From contig NC_012871.2 in assembly GCF_000003195.3 (NCBI RefSeq), positions 61,743,802 to 61,807,801 on the forward strand: a DNA stretch of 64,000 nt, read 5' to 3'. The translations under genes were made by a program, and so were the position numbers. Positions 23,730-34,926 of the stretch are shown piece by piece. Position 1 is the first letter of the stretch. Each line of letters opens with the position of its first letter. The stretch is from Sorghum bicolor. Lineage: Eukaryota; Streptophyta; Magnoliopsida; Poales; Poaceae. The notes beneath the pieces were generated by a model. It was not told where the DNA came from and did no database searches. It was given only the letters and a program-made list of their open reading frames with translations.

Positions 23730-24420
23730 TTAGCCCCTTACGTAGATAGGTGCTAATAGTGATCTTGAGCTTGTTCTTGCTAGCTTCATTCTTTTCAAAA
23801 GCAGCTTGACAGACAACAATTTTCTTCTTATCCTTTCTTGTTCACAAATCGTTAAATTGTTTCCAGCGGTGGATTTAGCCTGGTCTAGCTGAACCAAGAC
23901 TATCGAATTGTTGCACTCAAGCACATTCAGTGGGAAAGGAGCTTTGCTAATATGCATTTCACCAAGACTCAATCATCCCTTGTCAAGAGCCACTTGGACC
24001 TGCTGATGAAAAACATTACAATCATCAGTGTCATGAGAACTGGAATAATGCCATTTACAATAAGCATGTCTGTTTAGTTCCTCGAGAGATGGCAAAGGAT
24101 GAGTCAACTTAATATATCCATTTCAAAGCAATTCATCATAAATATGATCACACTGAGTAGGATCAAAAGTAAATTTCATGTCATCTTTTCGATTCATTTG
24201 AATCGACTTAAGAGATGGAACCGTGACATTGTTAGAGGTAGCTAGCCATACAAATTCAGCAAGATAGCACCCATTAGAATAATCATCTAAACTATCTAAA
24301 TAGTATTGTATGGCATGCATATTAGGATGATGTTGTTTGTGATGCTCTCGGATCTTTACTCCAGTTTCAATGGCTAAAGTTCATTGAAAAACCTTGATTC
24401 ACATTAAAGAAATCAAAACA
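23730..24420 (-). pseudogene. Ty3/gypsy gag fragment, broken
   Basis: Reading right to left, the minus strand gives DDMKFTFDPTQCDHIYDELL (ending about 24123). After a stop it continues in the same sense with LNRHAYCKWHYSSSHDTDDC and VFHQQVQVALDKG, then after another stop a segment from about 23972 including KAPFPLNVLE. CKWH...SHxTxDC is the zinc-knuckle-like hallmark of plant gypsy (Tat/Athila-type) gag polyproteins. At least two in-frame stops break it. No protease, reverse transcriptase or integrase was seen nearby. Confidence 0.65.
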
Positions 24421-24606
24421 TTGAAGCTTTTCTTTATACTAAGAGCGCAAACCATTAAGAGCCAAGTTAGCTAAATCAGTTTCAACAATGTAGGGAAAGA
24501 GGATTGAGAAAGGGATATAATGCACTTGTTTTTTCAACTTATTCCCCCATATGTCGGATTTTAGGGAGAGAAGATTGTTTTCCTCACTCTAGTGGAGCTG
24601 CTCTAG

Positions 24607-25781
24607 CAGCCTGTTGGGTACCATAAACTGGGATACCCAGACAAAAAGCGGCAAAAAATAATAAAAGCGATGCCTGACCCCTGGGCCTCGGGCACAATCT
24701 CTGTCTCGCCCGACCCCTTGGCCTCGGGCACAGACTCCGTCTCACCCGAGCCCTTGGCCTCGGGCGCAATCTCCGCCCCGACCGAGCCCCTACCTGGCGC
24801 GCCAACTGTCGGTGTCTGGACTCGGGGTCCAGGCACTAACAAGTGATGAGTCTTCATGTCCCCTTTAACCCGAATGGTGATGCAAGAAAACACAGAAGAT
24901 TTATACTGGTTCGGGTCCTGAATGCCCTACGTCCAGTGAGAGAGTTGGAGTCTGTGTTGCCTTGCACCCGAGAGTGCTTGTAGTAGGGTGATAGCGAGAG
25001 AGGGATATGTCTCAGGTCTCGACTTAGGACGTGAGTGGAGGGAGGCTCAGTGTTCTGAGTCCCCTTTCTCTACGTGAGTGGAGTGAAGTGTGTGTTGTTC
25101 TTGTGGGCTACTCTTATGCCTTGTGTTCGATGATGTCTAAAGGGTGCCCTGTCTCCCCTTTTATAGCCACAAGGGGTGACAGAGCTTTTACATGTGTAAG
25201 TTAGTAAATCATCTTCAATGTGCCGTAGAGCGACAGTGCCGACCCTGCGGAGATCGTCCGCCTCGTTCTTAGGGCATGGCTGATGGCGTGGTCGTTCTTG
25301 TGGAGCGTCGCCGAGCCCTGTTTGGATCGTGGAGGTCGGGTCTGGAACGCCGTAGCTTGTCCTACAATAGTGAAACAGTGACTGCCAAAGCATGGTTATA
25401 GTGGCAGGGGTTAATCTCATCCCATTCCTTTTACTGTCGCGCAATGCCTCACAGTGACCGAGGTAAGGCCCCACAGTGATGGGAGTTGTTGGAACAGTGG
25501 TCGACAAGCCCTGCTGCAGTGTGGGGGGCATGGCGCACGTCGCGTCAGGGGTACGACCACCGTGTATTGGAAGCCTAGTATCGAGGCTAGGGCTCGGTCG
25601 GGGCGGAGATTGCGCCCGAGGCCAAGGGCTCGGGCAAGACAGAGTCTAAGCCCGAGGCCAAGGGGTCGGGCGAGGCGGAGATTGCGCCCGAGACCCAAGG
25701 GTCGGGCGTCGCTTTTATTCTTTTTTGCCGCTTTTTGTCCAATTAATTTGGTTATCCCGGTTTATGGTACCCAACACAGCC
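24607..25781. mobile_element. 1.17-kb element with about 190-bp inverted ends and 5-bp target duplication
   Basis: The element spans 24612-25776. It starts TGTTGGGTACCATAAA and ends TTTATGGTACCCAACA, and CAGCC is duplicated at 24607-24611 and 25777-25781. TG...CA ends plus a 5-bp duplication are LTR-like. However, roughly the first and last 190 bp are inverted copies of each other, including the AAAAAGCGGCAAAAAA tract and a series of GGCCTCGGGC motifs. The middle (from about 24808, TGTCGGTGTCTGGACTCGGG, to about 25590) resembles LTR text of grass gypsy elements. It may be a solo LTR with an unusual foldback structure or a composite element. Confidence 0.7.
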
Positions 25782-26219
25782 GTAGTTATATTCTAACATT
25801 TGTGTTTTGGGATGTGAATATTTTTCACTAAATAAGTATCAGTTTGTTTCCCATTTGGATAAATAAAATTTATTTATAAAAAATTTAAATATAATTTTCC
25901 TTGGGTTATTGCATTCATCCGAGTGCATAATTTATTTGAATGAAAAATAAAAAAAATCGATTAAGCCTTGAATACTTGTATTTCTAAAAATAAAGTTCAA
26001 ATTTATGTTTCAACAATTGGATGTCTCCAAATGAGTTTAAGTTTAAAGTTCAAAAGTATTTGAAAATGTAGTTTAAATGTATTTTAAACTTTATTTTAGA
26101 AAAGGTTTTAAATTCTCAAAAAAAAAAGTTTAAAATGTGTTTAAAAAATAAGCTTAATAATGCTTCAGAATTAAGTTACAAAAATGTTTAAAAATATTTT
26201 ATTTGTTTTTCTTATAATG
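25782..26219. other. AT-rich spacer, no gene
   Basis: Extremely AT-rich, with repeated GTTTAAA/TTTAAAAT phrases and no open frame of interest. It is probably the left, less alignable part of the old duplicate that continues from 26220. Confidence 0.4.
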
Positions 26220-27320
26220 TCTTCAAAATAGTTTTGAGACATATTTGATAAATTAGTTTCTTTTTCCAAAATATAGCTTAAAATGATTTTAAAAAATTGT
26301 ATTTGACCATTTCAACATTTGATGTCATTTAAAAATTCTAAAATATAAATTTGAAAATTAAAGAAATTAAAATGCACACTTGGGACTCTAAAGGACTTCA
26401 AACAATAAACTTGTGAGCTATAAATATATAGACCACACTGAGAACTATAACTTTAGCACAGATCATGTCAATATCCATAGTTGTTTGAAGATTTAAAATT
26501 TTAATCTAAGAAACTTAAATGGGGCTTTAGACTAATAAGTTTTGAATAAAAAAATTATCAATTACAAAGCTATATACCACGGAGCTCTACATCTGTGGAA
26601 TAAACTTAGTCTTCATCCTATTTGATATAAAAAGTTATGATTTGTTTAGACAACTATTTCTAGTGGCAAGCTTCTCAAGTGTTCTTTTACAGTTAATCAA
26701 TTTTCGGTTGCAGCACTCTTTAGGAACGCACCACTAAAAAACACTATTTTATAGAGATGGTCTGGAATATCTAATAATAGAGCCAAATGCTTGGCTATAA
26801 GTGAAATTATAAGAGCCAAGTCATACAATAGTTGTTTCTTATTTGGCTATAAAAAAGTTTTTTTTTATTATTATGTGATATTATGTCTTACTTCTCTTTC
26901 CTACTCCTTCTCACATACACTATTGTTTGAGCCGACAAATGTCTATGCTTTCGTGCCTAGCTTGGTGCTAGAATAAGAGCCAACCTCTCTTATTTGTCCT
27001 CTCTTCTCTCCTCTACATGACTAGCTTGGCTATAAGTTCATTATTATACTTGCTACTTATTCTTAACATAGTAAGACAATGTAAGACGACACCTCCTAGA
27101 TTATCATCTCTGCCATATCAATAGAAATAGAAATAGTTACTATCACTACCAGCTCATCAAAACGGTGAGAGGAAGTGGCAAGATAAGTCAACATCAATGT
27201 CTCACAAACACTAGATATGTTGATCATGGTTTACATTGGCTTTGTTGGCCACAAATAGAGTAAAATGCATGAGTGGTTTTTAAAGTTGTCTTGAGTAATC
27301 GTTCAGGTCCTTAATCTCTA
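26220..27320. repeat. Diverged duplicate of 12780-13570 (old copy upstream of amylase 2)
   Basis: Collinear with 12780-13570 by eye, with shared blocks in the same order. An extra segment (about 26765-27080) is absent from the other copy. It has TAATAATAGAGCC and a complementary ...GGCTATAAG...TTATTA at its edges and is probably a MITE that inserted after duplication. The short frame at 26791 lies inside this insert and is not a credible gene. Confidence 0.5.
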
Positions 27321-28274
27321 AAAGGGCAATGCTAAGGTACACTTTTTACCTAGAAGAAAGTAATATCTCAAATAGATCTGAGCCATTGATTTTATGAGTT
27401 TTATGAATTAATTAAGAAATTAAAAATCTAGGAAAACAAATAAAACTTCTCTCACTTCCCATAATGACGTGAGTAAACATGATAGGGAATCCTTCTGATT
27501 CTTCTCTAATACTGTCAGTAACACATGATTTTATGGGAGCAGCCAGCTTGACATGTTTTAAAATATGTTTCAAAATCTTTTACACTCATATTTTAAATCT
27601 TATTTTCACAATTATAATTTGTTCTACTAAAATAATCAATAAAGCAAATAGGTATTGCATTTGTTGTCTTCAAAATCAAAGTTGATATTAGTATATAAGT
27701 ATAAATTCGAACTATCCATATTGGTATTGAAATTTGAATTAAACTCCTACTTAATAAAAACATGCCAAAATACGATCTCGAAAAAAATTAAACTAAAATA
27801 GGGTAAATAGTTCAAATTCAATTTCACACGTTTTTGATTTGAATCTACTCACGGTCTTAGGCATGCACACGCACATGCAAATCACTGAGGTTAGCATGCA
27901 TCAATCAAATCAAGAAAAAAATTATTTATATCTAAACTTCCCTTAATTGTCTTATTTTACAAAATAAAAAATATGTATTCCACATATTACCTCCTATCAT
28001 CTAAGTCTAAAATGAAATATGGATACTGTAATACCTTACCAAAAATATGCAATAATCAACCCGCAGAGGCCAAAGAACACTTCGAACCATGACGAAAGAT
28101 AGCCAAACGTTACCGCAATACCTATGCTTGTTCGCCGCGTCCCTGCACTACACGCAACCCCATACATGCATTGTGCGTATATATATACACTATACACGAC
28201 ACATACCTCAAGGACCTTTTTATCCCCTTTTAAATGTGCCACGATAGCATTACACTTTCCCCATCATCCATATG
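27321..28274. other. Amylase 2 distal upstream region, no gene
   Basis: AT-rich spacer. From about 28016 it aligns with 18840-19039 upstream of amylase 1 but with many substitutions and extra bases, including an insertion next to CCCCATCATCC just before the identical block begins at about 28275. No gene was seen. Confidence 0.5.
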
Positions 28275-28491
28275 TCGTTGCTCTCGTTTGAAGCAACGGA
28301 GCTTATCCGTTGTTAGTCCGTTACAACCATCCGCCGGCGCCAAAACGGCCACTGGATCCAACCAATGCAATGCAATCTATAAATTCCCTTGCACGGGGGC
28401 ATGGTGCTCCACACACAGCCAAGTATAAGACTCCCTTGCATTTTTAGCACACCAGCACAGAAGCAAGAGAGAGGTACTCCATAGAGCAGAG
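28275..28491 (+). promoter_or_regulatory. Amylase 2 proximal promoter and 5' leader
   Basis: Identical to the copy 1 promoter. The TATA box TATAAAT is at 28378-28384 and the palindrome CAACGGA-GCTTA-TCCGTTG at 28294-28312, with the same MYB-core cluster. Farther upstream the two promoters differ, so any difference in regulation between the copies should map upstream of 28275. Confidence 0.65.
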
Positions 28492-29891
28492 ATGGCGAAG
28501 CACTCGGCTGCCATGTGCAGCCTCCTAGTGTTGGTGCTGCTCTGCTTGGGCTCCCAGCTGGTCCAATCCCAGGTCCTCTTCCAGGGGTTCAACTGGGAGT
28601 CGTGCAAGAAGCAAGGTGGGTGGTACAACTACCTCCGGGGGCAGGTGGACGACATCGCCGCAACGGGGGCCACGCACGTCTGGCTCCCGCCGCCGTCGCA
28701 CTCGGTGGCGCCGCAGGGGTACATGCCCGGCCGCCTCTACGACCTCGACGCGTCCAAGTACGGCACCCACGCGGAGCTCAAGTCACTGATCGCGGCGTTC
28801 CACGCCAAGGGCGTGCAGTGCGTCGCCGACGTTGTGATCAACCACCGCTGCGCCGACTACAAGGACAGCCGCGGCATCTATTGCATCTTCGAGGGCGGCA
28901 CGCCCGACAGCCGCCTGGACTGGGGCCCCGACATGATCTGCAGCGACGACACGCAGTACTCCAACGGGCGCGGGCACCGCGACACCGGGGCCGACTTCGG
29001 CGCCGCGCCGGACATCGACCACCTGAACCCGCGCGTGCAGGAGGAGCTCTCCGGCTGGCTCAACTGGCTCAAGTCCGACCTCGGCTTCGACGGCTGGCGC
29101 CTCGACTTCGCCAAGGGCTACTCCGCCGCCGTCGCCAAGGTGTACGTCGACAACACCGCTCCGACCTTCGTCGTCGCCGAGATATGGAGCTCCCTGCACT
29201 ACGACGGCAACGGCGAGCCATCCAACAACCAGGACGCCGACAGGCAGGAGCTGGTGAACTGGGCGCAGGCGGTGGGCGGCCCCGCCGCGGCGTTCGACTT
29301 CACAACCAAGGGCGTGCTTCAGGCGGCCGTCCAGGGCGAGCTGTGGCGGATGAAGGACGGCAACGGCAAGGCGCCTGGGATGATCGGCTGGCTGCCGGAG
29401 AAGGCTGTCACGTTCGTCGACAACCACGACACCGGCTCCACGCAGAACTCGTGGCCATTCCCCTCTGACAAGGTCATGCAGGGCTACGCCTATATCCTCA
29501 CGCACCCAGGAACTCCATGCATCGTAAGTCCCCAACAACCCTATCACCAATTAAGAATTCTTAACCATGAACTCCAGCAACTGACACTGTCCTTGCATCT
29601 GTAATTCAGTTCTACGACCATGTTTTCGACTGGAACCTGAAGCAGGAGATCAGCGCGCTGTCTGCGGTGAGGTCAAGAAACGGAATCCACCCGGGGAGCA
29701 AGCTCAACATCCTTGCCGCTGACGGCGATCTCTACGTTGCCAAGATCGACGACAAGGTGATCGTGAAGATCGGATCACGGTACGACGTCGGGAACCTGAT
29801 CCCCTCAGACTTCCACGCCGTTGCCCATGGCAACAACTACTGCGTTTGGGAGAAGTCCGGTCTGAGAGTTCCAGCGGGGCGGCACCACTAG
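28492..29891 (+). CDS. Secreted alpha-amylase, copy 2 (GH13, intact)
   Basis: Exons 28492-29523 and 29610-29891 encode the same 437-residue preprotein as copy 1. The signal peptide (1-26), catalytic D205, E230 and D313, and domain C tyrosine Y402 are all present. No base difference from copy 1 was noticed in the exons or the 86-bp intron, so the two genes are indistinguishable at the product level and hard to separate by short-read expression data. The 3' neighbour is different: the shared block stops at 30980, where the truncated CACTA element begins. Expected activity and regulation are as for copy 1; dosage is the most likely effect of having two. Confidence 0.96.
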
Positions 29892-30124
29892 ACCCGTCCG
29901 TTCACTACAGATATTTTTTTTTTGATCAGGTCTATTTAAGCCTGGAAAAGAAATTTAAGAGAGGCTAAATAAGTAGCATACGATTCTATCAAGCTTCTTT
30001 CAGCAAATTATTGAAAGAAGGTTCTAAAGTTTGGATGTATTATTGTGGTATGGGAATTTTTGTAACCTCTTGAAATGGGGAAACAAAGACTATTCTTATT
30101 AAGCTGAAACTCCCGGTGATGTTA

Positions 30125-30410
30125 GAGCATCTCCAAGTGCTTGGCTAAAAATAGTAGCCAAATTCTAATGTTTAGCTATTTTATAAAATAGACAACTTCT
30201 TAAAATAGAAGAAGTCCACAACAGCCTTGCTATCAGATAGCTAGTGTCAGTGGTTGGCTATATATGGCCAACCAAAATCAAGGAATAGCAAACTTTCTAT
30301 TTTACAAAACTAAATAGCACATCTGTTGGAGCCTATTTTTCTGTTATACAAGTTCTAAAAAGCCTTCATAATAAGAATAGCAAAGTTGTTGGAGTTGCTC
30401 TTAGAACCCT
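30125..30410. mobile_element. MITE (GAGCATCTCCAA ends) 3' of amylase 2
   Basis: Copy of the 20890-21175 element in the same position, with TTA at 30122-30124. It differs by two A-to-T changes near its left end. Confidence 0.82.
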
Positions 30411-30508
30411 TTTCTTGTGCTTGTCTAGCTGCCACCAGAATCTCAGCATGGCCAAAAATAGGGATGAAAACGATCGGAAATGATCAATAGGAGGCCAAAT
30501 CACTTTTA

Positions 30509-30754
30509 GGCCTTGTTTACTTGAGAAATTTTTTGCAAAATTACTACGGTAACTCTTTTGTTTGTATGTGACAGATATTGTCCAACCATAGACTAACTAG
30601 GCTCAAAAGATTCGTCTCGTAAATTTCGACCAAACTGTACAATTAGTTTTTATTTTCGTCTATATTTATTTAATACTCCATGTATGTGTCTAAAGATTCG
30701 ATGTGACGGAAAATCTTGAAAATTTAGGGTTTTAGGGTGGAAGTAAACAAGGCC
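30509..30754. mobile_element. MITE of the GGCCTTGTTTAG family 3' of amylase 2
   Basis: Copy of the 21274-21519 element, with TTA flanks retained and at least two substitutions (near 30707 and 30727). Confidence 0.82.
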
Positions 30755-30980
30755 TTATTTCCATATTTTAGATCACTCCAATGCCAAAAGGCCGAGAATA
30801 TGGAGAAATCTCTCTCCTCATCTTTTTCCCATTCTGGAAAGAAAGAGAGGGAAAAACACCTAGACAGGCAAATAAATAAGGCACAATTTCCAAAAACAAT
30901 ATAGCGCCTCCCAACTACTGTTGATGTCGCCCTCCCACACGAGACCGCCTCAGTCTTCCTCTGTTCTTCTAACCGACGAT

Positions 30981-32476
30981 GGACGTCATTACTTAAGCCC
31001 TGCTAGCTACACTCTGAGCAAAGAAGAGAAGGAAAGCATGTTTGAATGTCTTAGCAGCATCAAGGTCCCATCTGGATTCTCCTCCAATATCAAGGGAATA
31101 ATTAATGTGCCAGAGAAGAAATTCCTGAACTTGAAGTCCCATGACTGTCACGTTCTAATGACGCAATTGCTGCCGGTCGTTTTAAGAGGAATTCTACCTC
31201 CACACGTACGTCTAGCCACCGTAAAGCTATGTGCATTCCTCAATGCAATTTCTCAGAAGGCAATCAATCCAGAGCAACTAGCTACTCTGCAGAATGATGT
31301 CGTTCAATGTCTCGTCAGCTTTGAGTTGGTGTTCCCTCCATCCTTCTTCGATATCATGACACACCTCCTAGTTCATCTGGTCAAAGAGATTCGTATTCTC
31401 GGTCCTGTGTTCCTACACAACATGTTCCCCTTCGAGAGATTCATGGGTGTCCTAAAGAAATATGTCCATAGTCGTTTCCGGCCAGAAGGAAGCATTGCCA
31501 AGGGCTACGGAACAGAGGAGGTCATAGAGTTCTGTGTTGACTTTATTCCAGACCTTGACCCAATTGGCATTCCTGAATCTCGACACGAGGGCAGACTCAG
31601 CGGAAAGGGAACACTTGGGAAGAAAACATATATTGGTACGGGAAACGATTACTTCAATAAAGCACACTACACAGTTCTCCAGAACTCCTCATTGGTGGAA
31701 CCATATGTTGAGGTACACAAAGATTACCTACGGTCCCAGTGGCCCGGGAAGAATGAAGCTTGGATAATGCGTCAGCACATGGAAACTTTTGGCGATTGGT
31801 TGCGCAAAAAATGTCAAGGTGATGAAAACATTGATGAGCAGCTTTATTTGTTGGCCAGGCAACCATCATGGCATGTCCTCACATACAAAGGGTACGAGAT
31901 AAATGGTAACACATTTTACACAGTTGGCCAAGATAAAAGGAGCACCAACCAAAATAGTGGTGTACGCGTGGATGCCACGGATCCAAATGGGAACAGACAA
32001 ACATATTATGGACGCATAGAAGACATATGGGAACTAGTCTATGCAGCTAATTTTAAAGTTCCTTTGTTCCGGTGCCAATGGGTGAAGATGACCGGAGGTG
32101 GGGTAACAGTCGACAAGGAGTATGGGATGACAACCGTGGACCTTAACAATAGTGGGTTCAAAGACGAACCATTCGTCCTTGCTGCAGACGTGAGTCAGGT
32201 GTTCTATGTCAAAGATATGTCTACGAAACCAAAGAGAGGAAAAAATGATGACCACTCAATCATCAATGAGCCAAAGCGCCACATTGTCCTTTCTGGGAAA
32301 AGAAACATTGTCGGAATTGAGGACAAGTCAGACATGTCAGGCGATTACGAATTCCGCCCTTCATAGTCAACAAAGACCCAAGCATTCTGTTAAACAATGA
32401 GGATACTCCATGGTTACGGCAGGATCATAACCAAGGGTCATACGTCAAGAAGAAGTTCACTGTTGTGTCGGCTTGA
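30981..32476 (+). pseudogene. TNP2-type CACTA transposase, C-terminal part
   Basis: Reading from GRHYLSPASYTLSKEEKE, the frame shows the conserved LKSHDCHVLMTQLLPV and LPPHVRLATVKLC block (DUF4218 region of plant TNP2), then PSFFDIMTHLLVHL and MFPFERFMGVLKKYVHSR, and then the DUF4216-like tail (FYTVGQDKRSTNQNSGVRV). The continuous frame ends at 32366. The proper C-terminus (IPPFIVNKDPSILLNNEDTP to a TGA at 32474-32476) continues in another frame, so a small indel lies near 32346-32352. The N-terminal catalytic half is absent. A longer frame that starts at 30921 is a chance fusion with amylase 3' flank. Confidence 0.85.
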
Positions 32477-33295
32477 CTTTGTATGAAACTATATTTGAGA
32501 ATTGTGAATTTTGATGTGTGTAACAAACTTTGTATTCATGACTTTGTATTCATGACTTTTCCAATTGTTAGAGATCATCAAATGCAAAATTTGTCATGAC
32601 TATATGTGTCAATTGTGGATTTTCAACTACACCTTCCCAAAACTTTGTCAAATGCAAAAATGGTCTATATATGAAATGTAGATTTTGATGAGTGGAACAA
32701 TATTGGTATTCATGACTTTTCCATTCGAGACCATGTAGGGTTCCGAAACCGCTGCGTGGCTATGAGTTCTATGAAAATTCAAAATTCAGTGGTTCAAACT
32801 TTTCCAAATGAAAAGTTGACCATTAGACAAAATGTAGAACTTGATGAGTGTAGCAAACTTTGTATTCATGACTTTTCCATTTGGGACAATCTAGGGTTCG
32901 GTCAAAGGGTGTGTTCATCAAGATATATATTTTTATATGATTTTTTATTTGATGAAAATTATACCCAACTAGCATTCCTAGTAATAAATAACAAAAATAA
33001 AAAGTTTTACGTCAATATGATGTGAAAATAAATTTCCAGTTCATTGGATATAGTTTTTGTAAATTTATTGGAATAATATATTTTTGCATTAACAAAATAC
33101 TAAACATTTCTTACAAAATCATTGTAAATTATAAAAATACAATAAGATATTTAAGTTTAAAAATTTTCATGTGTACATTAAAACAAATTACAATATATGT
33201 CACTCTTTAAAAAACATTATGCAAAATATTTAATTTACTATACAATTTATAATATAAACTGTATATATAAAACAATTGAAAAACCCTAAACTAAA
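32477..33295. repeat. Imperfect tandem repeats downstream of TNP2
   Basis: A phrase around TTTGTATTCATGACTTTTCC recurs several times between 32525 and 32885, each time associated with GATGAGTG and TAGGGTTC. This forms a degenerate array with a period of order 120-170 bp. After 32920 the sequence is AT-rich without a gene; the small frames there are not credible. Confidence 0.55.
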
Positions 33296-33299
33296 AAAA

Positions 33300-33560
33300 T
33301 GGGCCTTTAGCACCGGCCCATAGTGGGAACCGATGCTAAAGGGTCCTGAAAATTTCAGGACCCCGCCCGAGCCCGCCTAGGACCCTTTAGCACCGGTCCG
33401 TGGCTGGAACCGGTGCTAAAGGGTCCCTTTAGCACCGGCTGGTAACACGAGCCGGTGCTAAAGGGTGACCCTTTAACACCGGCGCGTAACACCAGCCGGT
33501 GTTAAAGGCCCTTTAGCACCGGTTCCAGCCACGGACCGGTGCTAAAGGGTCCGCCTCTAT
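33300..33560. repeat. Internal CACTA palindrome cluster
   Basis: Six or more inverted copies of CCTTTAGCACCGG and CCGGTGCTAAAGG form long potential hairpins, for example the arms around GGTCCGTGGCTGGAACC and its complement near 33512-33540. Such motifs are usually subterminal transposase-binding sites in CACTA elements. Here they lie between TNP2 and the second gene, just upstream of a TATTTAAG box at about 33558-33565, so they may overlap that gene's promoter. Confidence 0.8.
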
Positions 33561-34919
33561 TTAAGTCATGGGCGTCCTGGATCTGAGCCGTTCGTCTTCG
33601 TCTTCGTCGAGTTCATCGTATCCAGCGCCGCCGCCCGTTCATCTGCCCGCGCGCGACCTCGCCGATCTCCAGCGCCGCCGTCTCCAGCGCCGCCGCGGTC
33701 AGCTCCGGCCACCAGCGCCGCCGCCGCGACCACCATCTCCACCAGCGCCGCCATCTACGTCTCGATCTCCACGCCCGGCCCCGCGCGCGTCCACTGCAAT
33801 GTATAATCCAAAACCATATATATACATATATATATATATATAATAAATACTCCACTGCAGTTTATATATATAAAATAAATAAATGTTATGAATTATATGT
33901 CAATCACTTTGCAATTTTAGTGATTTCTATATATTTGTACACAAAAATAATAATTAATGAATGCTAGCTAGTATATATATTAAGTATATATATATACACA
34001 CTAAAAAATAATGCATGATGTTAGTATTTTATTCTAGTAATAGTTTTTAGTACATTAGTATAAGTGTAGTGTTGACCTGTTATAAATTATATTATGCTAG
34101 TATATATTTGTAATATATTAATATTATTCTTGTATTATTTTGTAGTATTATTTTTTTAGTATATTATTTGTAGTATTATTTTTTAGTATATATTTGTAGT
34201 ATATTATTCTTGTATTATTCTTGTATTATTATTTTATTCTTGTTTTATTCTTGTATTATTCTAGTGTATTACTAGGCTTAAGATTCTAGTATTATTTTTT
34301 AGAGCACTCCAACACTTTTATTATTTTTGTAGTATTCTTGTAATATATATTCTTGTAGTATTTTTAGTATATATTTGAAGTATATTATTCTTGTATTATT
34401 CTTGTATCATATTTTATTTCTAGTGTGTTGTATATATTATTGTTTGTACTATTATTCTTGTATTATTCTTGTATTATATTTTATTTTGTAGTGTTTTGTA
34501 TATATTATTGTTTGTACTATTATTCTAGTATTATTCTTTTAGTATATTATTCTAGTGTATTACTAGGCTTAAGATTCTAGTATTATTTTTTAGAGCACTC
34601 CAACACTTTCATTATTTTTGTAGTATTCTTGTAATATATATTCTTGTAGTATTTTTAGTATATAGTATGTATGTATGTTCTATTTTTTTATATATGTATT
34701 ATTTTTTGTATGTATGTATATTATTTTTTGTACATATACACACATATATATGTAATATTTTTTGTATGTATGTATTATTCTAGTATTGTTTTTTATTCTA
34801 ATGTATTACTTGGCTTAAAAGATCCTAGTATTATTTTTAGAGCACTCCAACACTTTCATTTGTAGTAGTATTAGTGTATTTCTTATCTTATATAGAATAT
34901 ATATATGTATGGTTGCAGA
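33561..34919 (+). other. Probable leader exon and long AT-rich first intron of the CACTA second gene
   Basis: After TATTTAAG there is a GC-rich stretch (33568-33800) with short serine- and arginine-rich frames, probably an untranslated first exon. It is followed by an AT-rich region with repeated units containing TTTTAGAGCACTCCAACACTTT (about 34299, 34591, 34838) and TATA microsatellite runs. It ends at GTTGCAG (34913-34919), a plausible acceptor. The exon-intron reading is inferred. Confidence 0.45.
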
Positions 34920-34926
34920 CATAGAA

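Larger units (their letters stand above)
28275..30980 (+). repeat. Recent near-identical amylase block, copy B
   Basis: Partner of 19040-21745, same length with no net insertion or deletion. It includes the two 3' MITEs at 30125-30410 and 30509-30754 with the same TTA flanks. The block ends at ACGAT (30976-30980) exactly where CACTA-derived coding sequence starts. Confidence 0.9.

Noticed and set aside
33300..33560. CRISPR-like array
   Set aside because: The repeats alternate orientation, vary in spacing and form hairpins typical of CACTA elements. The genome is eukaryotic.
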